Assembly (NCBI GenBank): GCA_023055425.1
Contig: JALGPY010000003.1
Span: 55,227,891 to 55,291,890 of the forward strand
DNA length: 64,000 bases
From: Linanthus parryae
Lineage: Eukaryota; Streptophyta; Magnoliopsida; Ericales; Polemoniaceae
Reading direction: 5' to 3'
Part shown: one piece after another, positions 31,237 to 41,982 of the stretch
Layout: every line of letters starts with the position of its first letter
Numbering within the stretch: the first letter of the stretch is position 1
Made by a program: the position numbers and the translations under genes
Notes under the pieces: generated by a model
Databases searched by the model: none
Told to the model about the DNA's origin: nothing
Seen by the model: the letters and a program-made list of their open reading frames with translations, nothing else

Positions 31237-32025
31237 ATGTTTTTCCTATAATCATGACTTTTAAGAGGACAGACTGGGGCTTAAGTGAACTTTAGGAATT
31301 GTACTTTAGTGAAAAGTTGAACTTTAGGAATTGTACTTTAGTGAACTTAAGCATTCAAAGTTTGCCTGATATATGGGCCGGGACCAGGCTGGGGCTTGGT
31401 AAAATTTTATTTTTAACCCGATGAAACGCGGTCCAAACCCACCAAACCCATCTAGGACCAGCCATAATCGGAGGGCCTCTTTTGGGTTAAAACTTAAAAT
31501 GGTCTGTTCCGAAAAAAAACTGTCATATTTGTCTTCCCTGTTCTCAAATTACATTACTACCCTCTTCAGTTTCGATAATTGTATTTGTTAGAAAAAGTGT
31601 GACAATGATCCAACTGTCCGTTGACACTAATATCCCTCTTATTTAGGGTTAAAATTGTCTTATCAAAAAAATATAAACACTATGAATACTCACACTTTCA
31701 CCGCCTTTAAACTCGAAATTCAACCGAAAATCCAGATTTCAGCATTATGCGACCCATAATTTGCGACCAACTCCAGAATCCGGCGAGTTGAAAGACTACA
31801 ACCTCTATCCACCAAGTCATACCCCCAATTTCACTGCCACTAGCACCATCTCCTCCGCCTCGAACTTCACCTCAACTCAAGTCATCGAAAACCAAACGCC
31901 AGTCAACATCATAAGCACCAACCGCTGTACCACTACTATTTCACTCCCTACCCCATACCCAAACACCAAAGAACCACCACAACCAACCACCATCGAATCA
32001 CACCCAACCAGCAAATATGAAAAAT
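31237..32025. other. intergenic; short tandem duplication, no gene seen
   Basis: A 27-bp unit GAACTTTAGGAATTGTACTT... is repeated near 31289-31350. A Ser/Thr/Pro-rich frame at 31761-32069 has no recognisable domain. Confidence 0.4.
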
Positions 32026-32028
32026 TAA

Positions 32029-32391
32029 GAGCATTTCTAATAGGTCATTTATATAGCGGTTACCTTTAAAATATAAATAAAATGGAAAAAAATATTGTCT
32101 CCAATAGACTCTCTACTCCGCTCATTATTTTAGTGGATAGTTATCCCGCTCTCTACTTTTAACGAGCCGGATCAATAATTTCATATTTTCTTTAACCATG
32201 TTCTTAGCGGTTATGTCCTGAATTCCTTAAAATTCTCTTGCAAGAAATATTGAGAATGTCACCTGTTATTTAGCTAATCATTTAACTAACACTATTGGAG
32301 CTCTAACAAAAATTTTACAATATATAGAATGGAAATGTTCGATTTTCTTCAAATTATAAATAACTTTTAGCTAGTACTATTGGACATGCTC
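32029..32391. mobile_element. PIF/Harbinger (Tourist)-type MITE, 363 bp
   Basis: Terminal repeats GAGCATTTCTAATAG and, inverted, GAGCATGTCCAATAG. The 3-bp duplication TAA is at 32026-32028 and 32392-32394. The GAGCAT(C/T)TCCAATAG end is widespread in plant Tourist-like elements. Confidence 0.7.
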
Positions 32392-32394
32392 TAA

Positions 32395-33735
32395 AAATTC
32401 AACCAACAACGCTTATAATCCATCCAAAAAACACAACCAAACCATAATCAAACTCAATTTCGGATAGAGAAAGAATGGGAGAGAGAGAGAATCGAACCTA
32501 AAATCAAAAGGGCCGTATTCCTCATTCAATCCACAACCTTAAATTTCATAAATAAGAGAGAAGAACGAGAGAAAAAGGATGGAACGGAGAGTGATAGAGA
32601 GACCTATATTGGATCCCAACCAAATCCGTTTGCTGGCTCTTTTTTTTATACCTAACGGGCTTATCAATTTAGTATTTATCTTGTCCTCTTCTTCTTTCAT
32701 CATCTTCACGATCTTCTTCCTTGATTTCATCGTCGATCTCTTTTAAGAATTCAATGGTTTCCTTCTTACATCTTCTTGTTCTGGGTATTGCGACACAGAG
32801 TTGTGGTGTCATTAGTCTGGGTGGGGATTTGTTGCTGATAGTTTTTGGGACAAATTTGCACGCTTTGACCATAGAATGACACACTCAGGAGTGTAAATGT
32901 TTTGAAATTTGGTATATTTAAAAGGTGTAAGTGTCATTTCCCAAACTAGAATGGGTGAATGTGACTTTGTGTTAATACTTTTAGGGTGAAAGTGTTCACG
33001 CAAAGAAAAAAGAGTTGGTCTGTTCCAAGTTTTCTTGCCATCCCTAATCTACTCCCTATGCCCTAAAAAAAAATCAACTTTACATTTCAGTGTAACTATG
33101 GAAAAATTGATTTGATTATTTTTGTGTCGTTTTGCTGCTCGAATCAACTACTCAAGAGCGGAATTACATCATTCAAAAGAATTTGTCAAGGAATCAACGT
33201 TGGGCCATAAAAATAAAAATCCGTTCTTCTCCAATTTGAGAGTCTGCAGTAGACAACGAATATATTGGATCTGTTTAGACTGAGCACTACATGCCTTTAA
33301 GGTCCCATGGCATTCAGCGGGTGCAAATAAGCAATTATGTCATATACTCGGACTCATCTACGCCATCATATTCAATTTGCTGACTATGGTTCAAGAGTGC
33401 AACCGAACCTATCATGTCACACAAAAAGAAAACCAATAGTTTCCTTGCTTCAGTGGAGGTTGAATTGAACTTTCCTCATTGCCCAATTTCAGGAAGACGT
33501 TGGACCAGAGGCGGAGCTAGAATATTCAAGGCAGAGACTGCGACTACCAGTGACGGCCGATCTCAGCTTTGTTACTACGGTTCGTTTTCTCTTTGCTTGT
33601 TGAATTGGAGAGACATTGAGACAACTTTTGGGGTGTTCACAAAATATAAAAAAAATGGTGGTTGAATTTCAATTTTAAATTTCATCTTTCTTTCTTCTTG
33701 GGAGAACTAGTGAAAAACACAGGCACAAACCGGTC
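32395..33735. other. intergenic, no gene recognised
   Basis: AT-rich with GA-rich patches near 32480-32600; several short frames of no recognisable family. Confidence 0.45.
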
Positions 33736-33737
33736 AA

Positions 33738-34135
33738 TTGTGTGATTCTTACAAGGCAATGCCTATTACAACATATTATTTTGTGTGATTCTTACAAGGC
33801 AATGCCTATTACTACCTCTGTTTCGCCTGTTTCAGCCTACTTCACTTTTTGTCACTATTCACTGGGTTATTTTCATCCGGTGATTTGATTAGCAAAACGA
33901 TACAAGAATTTGGTAATCTTTGTATGGTATTATAGAGGAAAGTTTATTCTAAAATACCATGAAAAAATTGTTAAAAAATTACATCGTTTTGGTACCCAAA
34001 TCACCAAGTCAAAGTGACCCAGTTACGGGTTAAAAAGTCAAACGCAGACGAAACAGACGAAACGGAGGTAGTACAACATATTATTTTGTGTGATTCTTAC
34101 AAGGGCAATGCCTAATACAACATATTATTTTAGGT
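33738..34135. repeat. three tandem ~43-bp units, the third separated by a MITE
   Basis: Units contain TGTGTGATTCTTACAAGGCA and ATGCCTATTACAACATATTA. Two are adjacent (33739 on) and a third resumes at about 34074 after the Stowaway element, so the array pre-dates the MITE. Confidence 0.75.
33812..34071. mobile_element. Stowaway-like MITE (Tc1/mariner), 260 bp
   Basis: Ends CTACCTCTGTTTCG...CGAAACGGAGGTAG flanked by TA on both sides (33810-33811, 34072-34073). CTACCTCCGTTTC termini with a TA duplication are typical of Stowaway. Confidence 0.85.
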
Positions 34136-34152
34136 GTACTTGTGACAGCAGC

Positions 34153-35423
34153 CAGGGGCGGACCCAGCATGGGACTGGTGGGGCCCCCCACTCAATTTTT
34201 TTTTTGTAAAATTTCACCCTGCAATTTTTAGGTTAATACAGATTAGCCCCCACTGACTTGACATAAAGACCCCGAAGTGGACAGTTTATTTTCATTTACG
34301 TCACTATTTTTAGATCAATTCTAACCCCATAAGTTTCCTAATTTTAGAAACAGACCCCCACCTATATAAGCTAAAAAAACAAACACAGTTAATTCTCCAT
34401 TCATTCGAGCCAGAGAGGGAAGAGAGAGAGATAACGACTGAACGAAGAAAACGAAGAGACAGAGAAGAGGAAGACCAAGACGACGGAGACAGAGTAGAGG
34501 AGAGCGCGCCTACACGATTCGCGGCTTTCGTCGGCGTTCAGAGTGAGCGAAGCTGTCGTCGGAAGCCAGGCACCGTCGAAATTGAGCGGAGCAGCGGCGA
34601 TTGGCGATTCAAGCGAATCGAGTGGCTGAACGGCGGTGTCAACATCGCTATGGTGTTCGTGGGTTACTGACTTCCTGCACTTGCCTGACTCAGATTAGAA
34701 ACCCTATAATCTCAATCGGTTTGTTCTGTCAATTCTCTAGTCTGACTTTTTTTCTCTTATATTTTGCCCTAAATTGTTCTAATTCGTGAACTCATTATAA
34801 TCAAATTCATATCCTAATTCTGCAATTTTATAGTTTTAACTGTTCGAGTTAAACCCCAAATTCAGAACAAGTTGTGACACGAATTAGTATTACAAGTATC
34901 ATCCTAATTTTGCAGTTTTAACTGTTGGAGTTCTCTGTTCTTGGCTGGGTTCTCAAATTGGAACAACTACCAGACATCAAGCAGTGTTCTGAAGCTGACT
35001 GTGAATTGTGGTAAAATACCTGTTTTAGTTTTCATTATGTATTTTGGTGGTGAGTTGTTGAATCTGTGACTGTGAATTAGGAATCCATAATTTTTTTTTT
35101 TTTTTTTGGTAAACAAAGGAGGCAAAACGCCTAAAACACAGGAATCCATAATTTCAATTTTATGTAATTGTGGAGCTGCTTCAAAATACGAGTATCCTTC
35201 AGGGTTATACATATTACATGAATATAATAGTCATTATCGTAGTCTTTTTGGTTGTCTTTTTGTTTTTGTGAAAACCTCCTCGCTTTTGTAGCTTTTAGGT
35301 GAATCAATTACTAAAATTTTTTAATTTTATCCGTGTGAATTGATTATATTTTTCGTACAGTGATTATCCAATTCAGTATTAAATTTTAGCCCCCACTCAC
35401 ATAAAATCCTGGATCCGCCCCTG
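34153..35423. mobile_element. non-autonomous hAT transposon, 1271 bp
   Basis: Ends CAGGGGCGGACCCAGCATGG and, inverted, CAGGGGCGGATCCAGGATTT. A perfect 8-bp duplication ACAGCAGC flanks it at 34145-34152 and 35424-35431. Inside, CTATATAAGC near 34371 is followed by a GA-rich leader-like stretch (34400-34600), as if the promoter and 5' exon of a transposase gene were kept while the coding part was lost. Confidence 0.88.
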
Positions 35424-35431
35424 ACAGCAGC

Positions 35432-36646
35432 CCAAGACGTATAACCACGCTCTACAATAGTTATATCAAATGGTTATAGAAATGTCTACATCAAAACAGA
35501 GTGCAGGGAATCGGTCCTCGCCCTCACAAAAACAAGATCATCGAGTGATCAAATCTTTTGATTTGATTGTGTTTGTGGGAAGGGAAAATGTGTCCTTTGC
35601 ACACCAAATAGCGAATGGTGCTTGCTATTACTCGGGAAAAAGAACTGAGAAAGTCCGGAGGCAACTTGCCAGCCTTGCCTACCTCTATATGCCTACATAA
35701 GGCACTTTTGGGTAAATGTTCGGCCTTACCTACCTCCATGCGCCCATAGACGGCAGTTTTAAGTAAACTAGCTAATGACTCGTGGCTTTGCCACTAAGTG
35801 GTCCCTGTTGCAATGCATTTCATTTTGGGTTGAGGATTTAAGGTGGCACATGGAGTTGGGGAGTAGATGTAGGTAAACTTAGGAGTAAGCAATGATTGGG
35901 TATCAATACACGACCATTGATTTTGATTCAATCCAATGGTATAGAAGAGAACAACAAAGATGGAGTGAATAGTAAAACCCCATCCTTCTTTAGTGGTATA
36001 GGGATGTTGGGCGATCTTACTTCTAAATAGGCTTGCTGAAAACAATGACCTTGATTGAGGTTTCGTCAAGCTATTTTTTTTTTCAGACAAGTACCAGAGA
36101 ATCTTCGAGAATCGGTCCACCCAATTTAAGGGTAATCAAATTCAGAAAACCCAATATAAATAGACATAATATTTTCACTTTCTCACCGCCACCGGCACTA
36201 GTTTTTCAACGCAAAATTCGAATATGAAATAAGCAACGGGATCACTAGTCTAACTAAAGACGGCCGACAATATTAAAAAAATGGGTCCTAAGTCAGAAAT
36301 ACAATTTTAACTTCATCAAGTTGCCAAGACTAATTATGTGTCACAAGATTTAGCTAGAATGGGAAGTCATTACGAAATAAACTTTTACATAAATAGAATC
36401 CCATAAAACCTAAAACAACAGAAGTAACATACTCGAACAATGGAGCTAGAGACTGAAGGGTACAATCTCTGCGGCAAGTTCCTCCAAGTAACAAATAAAG
36501 AAGTTACTTTACTAAACTTCCAGCAGCTCCATGTTCTACTAAAACCGAGCTTATATATCCATAATTGTCTTTACCACACAATTGGGAAAAAAGTAGTTAT
36601 CCACAGTTAGCGCGCTCTTTTCCTGAAGCCTCCAGACCTCCATCCC
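35432..36646. other. intergenic and 3' flank of the membrane protein gene
   Basis: No recognised gene. The part from about 36400 to 36646 should be the 3' UTR of the minus-strand gene ending at 36647. Confidence 0.4.
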
Positions 36647-38968
36647 TCACAAGAGCTTCCAAGCTGCAGCATAAATGAATTGAGTCAAGAAACAACGATC
36701 GCATTGGTAAAACTGGAAATTAATTTACAGCTAAACTGAATGAAACTGGAAAAGCACAGTGTGATCACTCGAAGAGCTAATTAGGGTCTTTTCTGGCATC
36801 TTGTAATATTTACGAATCCAGGCTTCCAGATTCACTTACACGGTAAATTACTCTCATCATTTCATCCCCTGATTGGTAAACTAACACTCCAAGCTGCACC
36901 TTAAAAAGTTTACACTCCTAGATAATTTGTGCGAACCATTCCGCGTTCTAGTTCAGACTACGGAGTATACTATTACAGAACCGAAATCAACGGAAATCCC
37001 TTAATTTCATATCCTAGAGCGGAATATTCAAATCATAATCTCCTAAATCTTGTTTGTATACTCCAAAACTTGAAGCCCGTAGGACAGAAGAAATTGGTTA
37101 AATTCTTAAACGAGACAAGGTTAGCTGTCAAGGTCACATCCCGTCCATACTGGTTACTTGCCAAATGCCAAATACTTTAAAATCCAAAGAACAAGGACAC
37201 AAAAGAGACATCTGTCAAAGACATACACCCAACTGTAGGTACATTCATGAATACTACATACAATCCAAAAACACGCCCATTTAATCAAGACGTGCGGAAC
37301 AGATATAGGACCATGCTAGGACAAATTTAAATACTATATCCTGACAATGAAGTTTCTTTGGTCAAGCACTCAAGCTAGGCTACCACAAACAAAACTAACA
37401 TGGAGGACTTCCTTTTCCCAAATCCGGCCAGCTACAAGAGTGCATCTATTCTTCAACTAAGTTAATTACTATCAAATAAGGGTACGGGTTCATCCAGGGG
37501 TGGAGGGGCTTGAGGACAAGGGGTGGCTTTTGCCACCCCATAACTTTTTGGAAATCCACTAGCACTCCTCTAATTACAGCTACTTTACACTAAGACTCTT
37601 ATGAAAAATACATAAATGTCCCGACTGGAATTAAAAGTTTCCGTCATATCCTTAAAAAACCATGATATATAATGACTTTATTTAATAACTTCCTTATTAT
37701 TCTATTTTGCGTCAGCTGATTCGATTTTTTGGCTACACCACTGGGTTCATCTACTATGCATACTCTTACATTCCGAATTCCGGATATAGACACGTCGAAC
37801 CGAGAGAAGCCGGCGAGGGAGGAGAAATAGGCAGAGGGGGAGAGGAGCCCTCCCATTTGAAGATGGCCTACCTTTCCTCTCCCCTTGTTCTCTCACCACT
37901 GTCGGCGATATGCAAGAGGATGCACAAACATTCTCATTGTTGTGCTATATTGTTGCAGTAGTTTCTCGAAAATGTTGCAAATGTGTCGCGTCTTTCCACT
38001 CCCCCTTATCTTAATTAATCTATTTCAGCTGCACATCTAAGTTGCCCCCATTCAGAGGGAACAAACCCCTACATCCCTCCGTGAACAAATCGAGAAATCA
38101 ATATTTTTATTAAAATAGTGATTCTGCAGTTTTGAATGTCTGCCTGTTTCAGACTCGTTGATACTATATTTTTATAAAAAAAGTGACACTATAGTTTTGA
38201 ATGAGTGAGACTGTTTGATATAAACTGCGAGCTAGTACTACTATTTTATTAAAAAAGTGGTACTATGGTTTAACGTGTCAGACTGGTTGATATAAACTGC
38301 GAGCTAGAAATTAGTAGTTTTATTAAAAAAGTGATACTATAGTTTTGAATGTGTTAGACTCAGTTGATATAAATTGTTTGATATAAAGAGCGCTTCTCAG
38401 CGTTAAACGATAATTTGATGGTCACATTTGGTATCGGGTTGAAATACTAGTGGAAATCATAGCCAAACCCGCAACCCACAATATAGTTCAGAGAGGTCAG
38501 ATAAATTCAAAACAGAGAACGAACGCAACACAATGGACTAAAATTCATAACATATCAGATTTAACAAACGCACCATATTGAAACAGTTAAAGCCTAACCT
38601 GGAATCGAACTACTGGGCAGCGACGTCGAGCTCGCCGGACAGAAAAGTGTCCGTCCGAGCACCGACAAGCTGGAGACGGCGCCGACCAGATAGAATATCA
38701 TCGCCGATCCGAGCACCCACGGCATCAGCAAGAACCCGATTAAGAAAGTAACCGACCCACAAAGCATCAAGGCCAGCGAAATCCCCAGCAGAAACGACGC
38801 GAACCCCGCCGCCGTAATCGGCGGCGTCGTCGGCGGCCGTCTCGGGTGCATCGGCGGACAGGGGTCGGAGAGCTGAATCGGCCACGGCGGAGAGCGGATG
38901 ATGCTGAGAACCAGAGCAGATAGCTCGTAGAAAGCCTTGGACTGCTGCAGATCTTGTCTTCTCATCAT
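36647..38968 (-). CDS. small plant membrane protein, two exons (128 aa)
   Basis: Exon 1 (38968-38599) starts M-M-R-R-Q-D-L-Q-Q-S-K-A-F-Y-E-L-S-A-L-V and passes a proline-rich segment (H-P-R-R-P-P-T-T-P-P). Two to three hydrophobic helices follow: G-F-A-S-F-L-L-G-I-S-L-A-L-M-L and F-L-L-M-P-W-V-L-G-S-A-M-I-F-Y. If unspliced it would stop at 38594, but CCAG|GTTAGG is a good donor. It joins in phase to 36663-36647, where the acceptor GCTGCAG leads to W-K-L-L and a stop, giving an I-P-A-W-K-L-L end. I believe this matches a conserved plant transmembrane family of unknown function, but the last exon is an inference. The 1.9-kb intron holds an hAT MITE and a tandem repeat. Longer upstream frames (from 39220) are leader sequence. 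Confidence 0.68.
37495..37743. mobile_element. hAT-type MITE, 249 bp, in the intron
   Basis: Ends CAGGGGTGGAG and, inverted, CAGTGGTGTAG; perfect 8-bp duplication GGTTCATC at 37487-37494 and 37744-37751. Confidence 0.82.
38108..38390. repeat. ~72-bp tandem repeat, about four units
   Basis: Units share TTTTATTAAAAAAGTGATACTATAG followed by TTTGAATGTGT(C/T)AGACT and TTGATATAAACTGCGAGCTAG, with substitutions between copies. It lies in the long intron of the membrane protein gene. Confidence 0.75.
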
Positions 38969-39650
38969 AATAAAATCTAAAATCAGTAGTACCAGACGAA
39001 TCTGTTTTTCCTTCTGCTGAGGATGAAATCGAGGCAAATGGATAAAACCCAGTGGATAAACTTCGATTGGGGATTTGTAGTGAGAAGGGTTTTTGTTTGT
39101 TTCTACGGAAAGTTTCTGGGTGGGGAAGAGAAAGGGAGAGGTGTGGACCAAGGAGACGACGGTGGTGTTCCAATCAGATAGGAATAGGAATAGGAATAGG
39201 AAGTGTTTTCTTTTCTTCAACTTGGTTGAATTTGTAAGGAAGTGTTTGGAAAGAGAGAAATAAAAATGGATGAATTTATGACTGTTTGTGCAGTGATGAG
39301 TCAGGTACAGTCATGTTGTGATGAACACAAGGGATTGGTTCTTATCGGTTGAGTGAAGGGGAGAGCAACCGATGAGAATGATGATGTGGGTAGGGTTGAA
39401 AAGTTAGTTAAGCTACGTGGGACCTTTCCAGTTGCTTCTTTTGAAGTTACGGCCCCACCAAGAATCAATTATTATTAGTGTGTCGACGTCATAGTTACCC
39501 AGCTTCTACACAGCTACTGGTAGAAGCGTTCACGGTTCGTTCGGTTGTAAAATATACCACTCTGATTCTTTTATTTCTTTATATTTTAATTTTAATCAGT
39601 ATTCACTAGATACATTGACCTGGTGATTTTTTTTAGGAAAAGATTCAGTT
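38969..39650. other. 5' flank of the membrane protein gene; no gene seen
   Basis: Contains the 5' UTR and promoter of the minus-strand gene; a short ATAGGA repeat lies near 39178-39200. Confidence 0.45.
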
Positions 39651-40475
39651 TTATTCAGAGGCAGCCGTACCTAATAAATCTTCAAGAATTACATCAATAA
39701 TACAAGATGGCGTTATAATATAAAAACTAGAGTCTCCTTCATCCAATCCTCTACTAGCAAAAGTGTGTGCTGATTTGTTGTCTTCGTGATTAACGTGCTT
39801 CACTTCGATAGTTTCAAACTTTGTGAACATGTTTCTGGCCTTCTGTACTAAGTCTCGCAGTTTCGATAGCGCATTGAAGCCTTGGAGTCGCCCGTAGAAG
39901 CCGTTGTTGAGAAGAGTTGATCCCACTATCGAGTATGTTTCCAATTGCAACTTCTTCACTTTCAGTGCAAATTCCAACCCAAGCACCGTAGTTGTGACTT
40001 CAGCGATCAGAGGGGATCACGCTGGTGGTAATGAAACAATGCGACCGCCCACAAACTCTGCATCATTGTTACGCAACACAGCTCCTAAACCCATTGCAAC
40101 ACAATTTGCCTTCCAGGAAGCATCACAATATAATTTCAAGAATTCCATGGGAGAGGGGGGGGGGGGGGGGGGGGGGGCTGCCAAGTTTTAGCCGACTGGA
40201 AGAGGCAGAGAGTCTGTCCTCAAACAATCCCGTTAAATGACACTCTTTGAACCAAATGATTGTGTTCATACCTAGAGTGGCAATGTAGTCCGGAGAGCTC
40301 GCAATTCCTTCAAAGTGTAATCTGTTCCTAGCTCGCCAAATGGACCAGATGCCGGCGATAATTTTTTCCTTATCTCCCATGGAAGAATGATCCAGCTGCT
40401 CCAGGAGCCATAATCGGAGAGGAACCTTCTTCTTTGCCAAAAGTTCGTCTCCCATAATAATTTCCCAGAAACTCG
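39651..40475 (-). pseudogene. decayed LINE-type RNase H (RVT_3) and zf-RVT tail
   Basis: Minus-strand blocks read W-S-I-W-R-A-R-N-R-L-H-F-E-G (the end of a zf-RVT region), then W-K-A-N-C-V-A-M-G-L-G-A-V-L-R-N and S-P-L-I-A-E-V-T. These continue into a 111-residue stretch ending V-K-H-V-N-H-E-D-N-K-S-A-H-T-F-A-S-R-G-L. This order is the RNase H tail of plant LINEs and of the 'putative ribonuclease H' pseudogenes common in plant genomes. A stop (TGA) after P-P-A, frame changes and a G23 run at 40155-40177 show it is dead. The upstream RT is missing. Confidence 0.7.
40155..40177 (+). repeat. G23 homopolymer
   Basis: Twenty-three consecutive G, inside the LINE remnant; could form a G-quadruplex, or its length may be a sequencing artefact. 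Confidence 0.85.
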
Positions 40476-40675
40476 ACCCGGTGATTTGGAAAGCAAAATG
40501 ACACACTATTTTGATAATATTTTTCATCGTGTTGTAGAGTAAAAAGCTGCTCTATAACACGATGAAAAGAATTATCCAAAAATTGCATCGTTTTACGATC
40601 CAAATCACCCGGTCAAACTGACCCATATACGAGTCAAAAAGTCAAAATGGGAATAAAGAGACGAATCGGAGTGGT
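40476..40675. mobile_element. 5'-truncated relative of the Stowaway element, with a strong hairpin
   Basis: Shares CCGGTGATTTGG, ATTGCATCGTTTT, CCAAATCACC and AGTCAAAAAGTCAAA with the MITE at 33812-34071 and ends GACGAATCGGAGTGG. The first ~30 bp are missing. Arms TTTTTCATCGTGTTGTAGAG (about 40519-40539) and its near-perfect complement (40550-40570) form a stem. Confidence 0.65.
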
Positions 40676-40678
40676 ATA

Positions 40679-40833
40679 TGATAGAATTAATTGTGGAGGA
40701 ATAAACTGTATTCATCAAATCAGAAAATATGTACAAGGGTCCTATATAAATAGGCTATACAACATAAATACTAACCTAGCCCCTCAGAATATTACGATAA
40801 CATAGTAACCTATTTAGTTTACATATCATAACA
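40679..40833 (-). repeat. 3' LTR of the copia element (left in the window)
   Basis: 155 bp; TGATAGAATTAATTGTGG...CATATCATAACA on the plus strand. Confidence 0.9.
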
Positions 40834-40859
40834 GCCTCCCTCAAATTGAAGTTGTCGTG

Positions 40860-41942
40860 ATAAGCGGAAGTTTGGAGACCAAGTCTTGAAAGCGTTCAGG
40901 CGGGTGAGACTTCGTATGAATGTATGCGGTTTGATCAGTTAAAGTCACATTTTTAGATGAACTGTGCCAGCACGGAGATGATGTCGAGTAAAGTGGCAGT
41001 CTATCTCAATGTGTTTCGTCCTTGCATGAAAGACATCATTGTGTGCAATCTGAATAGCACTGCGGCTGTCACAACATAAAGTAGTAGCGGAGGACTATGG
41101 CATTCCCATATCTTCTAGTAACCTTCGAAGAAAAATGAGCTCTTGTGTGGCGTCAGCCATTGCACGATATTCGGCTTATGTGCTTGACCGAGCGACTACA
41201 TTTTGCTTCTTGCAACACCAAGAGATAAGTTAGTTGGCCAAGAATAAACTATAACCAGTGGTAGAGCGTCTGTCAGTTGGATCACCAGCCCAATCTGCAT
41301 CAGAGAACCCATGTAGGATGGGAGTAGACTCAACAGGAAAATGGAGCCCACGAAACACAGTACCCTTCACATACCGAAGAATCCGAAGAACAACAGTATA
41401 ATGAGTCGAGCGCGGAGATGTTAGAAACTGATTAACCTGGTGAACAACATAGGCTATATCGGGACGAGTGAGTGTAAGGTAGACGAGGCTACCTACGAGC
41501 TGCCGGTACCGAGTAGGATCAGATAGAAGTTTGCCCTCAAGGGGAGTCAACCTCAAATTGGGCTCCAACAGGGTGGAGGCAACCTTAGAATCATTCAGTC
41601 ATGCACGAGCAATAAACTTCTCTGTGAGATCACCTTTAAGAAATGCATTCTTAACATCCATTTGAAACAAAGTCCAACGTCTCTGAGCAGCAACGACTAT
41701 CAGAGTGCGTACTGTGGTGAGTCGGGCCACTGGAGCAAATTCTCTTCATAATCAATACCATATTCCTGTGTAAAGCCTCTTGCCAAAAATCGTACTTTAT
41801 ATCTCTCAATAGTACCATCAGAACGATTCTTAATCTTATATATCCATCTGCACTCAACCGTCCTTTTACCCGGAGGAAATGAAACAAGATCCCAAGTTTT
41901 GGTTTTTGCTAAAGCATCCAACTCATCCTCCATTTCCTTCAC
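40860..41942 (-). pseudogene. copia RT/RNase H remnant lacking the catalytic core
   Basis: The N-terminal RT frame reads T-W-D-L-V and C-R-W-I-Y-K-I-K-N-R-S-D-G, then Y-K-V-R-F-L-A-R-G-F-T-Q-E-Y-G-I-D-Y. After M-D-V-K-N-A-F-L-K-G-D-L-T-E the frame jumps near 41570-41610 to R-Y-R-Q-L-V-G-S-L-V-Y-L-T-L-T-R-P-D-I-A-Y, and continues through F-S-D-A-D-W-A-G-D-P-T-D-R-R-S-T-T-G-Y. The stretch that should hold the YVDD active site is absent. RNase H follows to about 40860 (A-E-Y-R-A-M-A-D-A) with in-frame stops. The protein could not polymerise DNA. Confidence 0.82.
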
Positions 41943-41982
41943 CCAACGTGGATCAGACTTTGCTTATCTATATGACTGAGGC

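Noticed and set aside
31761..32069. 102-codon Thr/Ser/Pro-rich frame
   Set aside because: No domain, and its last part runs into the Harbinger MITE.
36604..36668. Alternative frame L-E-A-L-V-R-D-G-G-L-E-A-S-G-K-E as a separate terminal exon
   Set aside because: It shares the acceptor at 36664-36665, but the phase set by exon 1 selects the W-K-L-L frame; no upstream exon supports the longer one.
38594..39220. 208-codon version of the membrane protein starting M-K-K-R-K-H
   Set aside because: The first 84 residues are non-conserved, leader-like sequence; the M-M-R-R-Q start at 38968 begins the recognisable protein.
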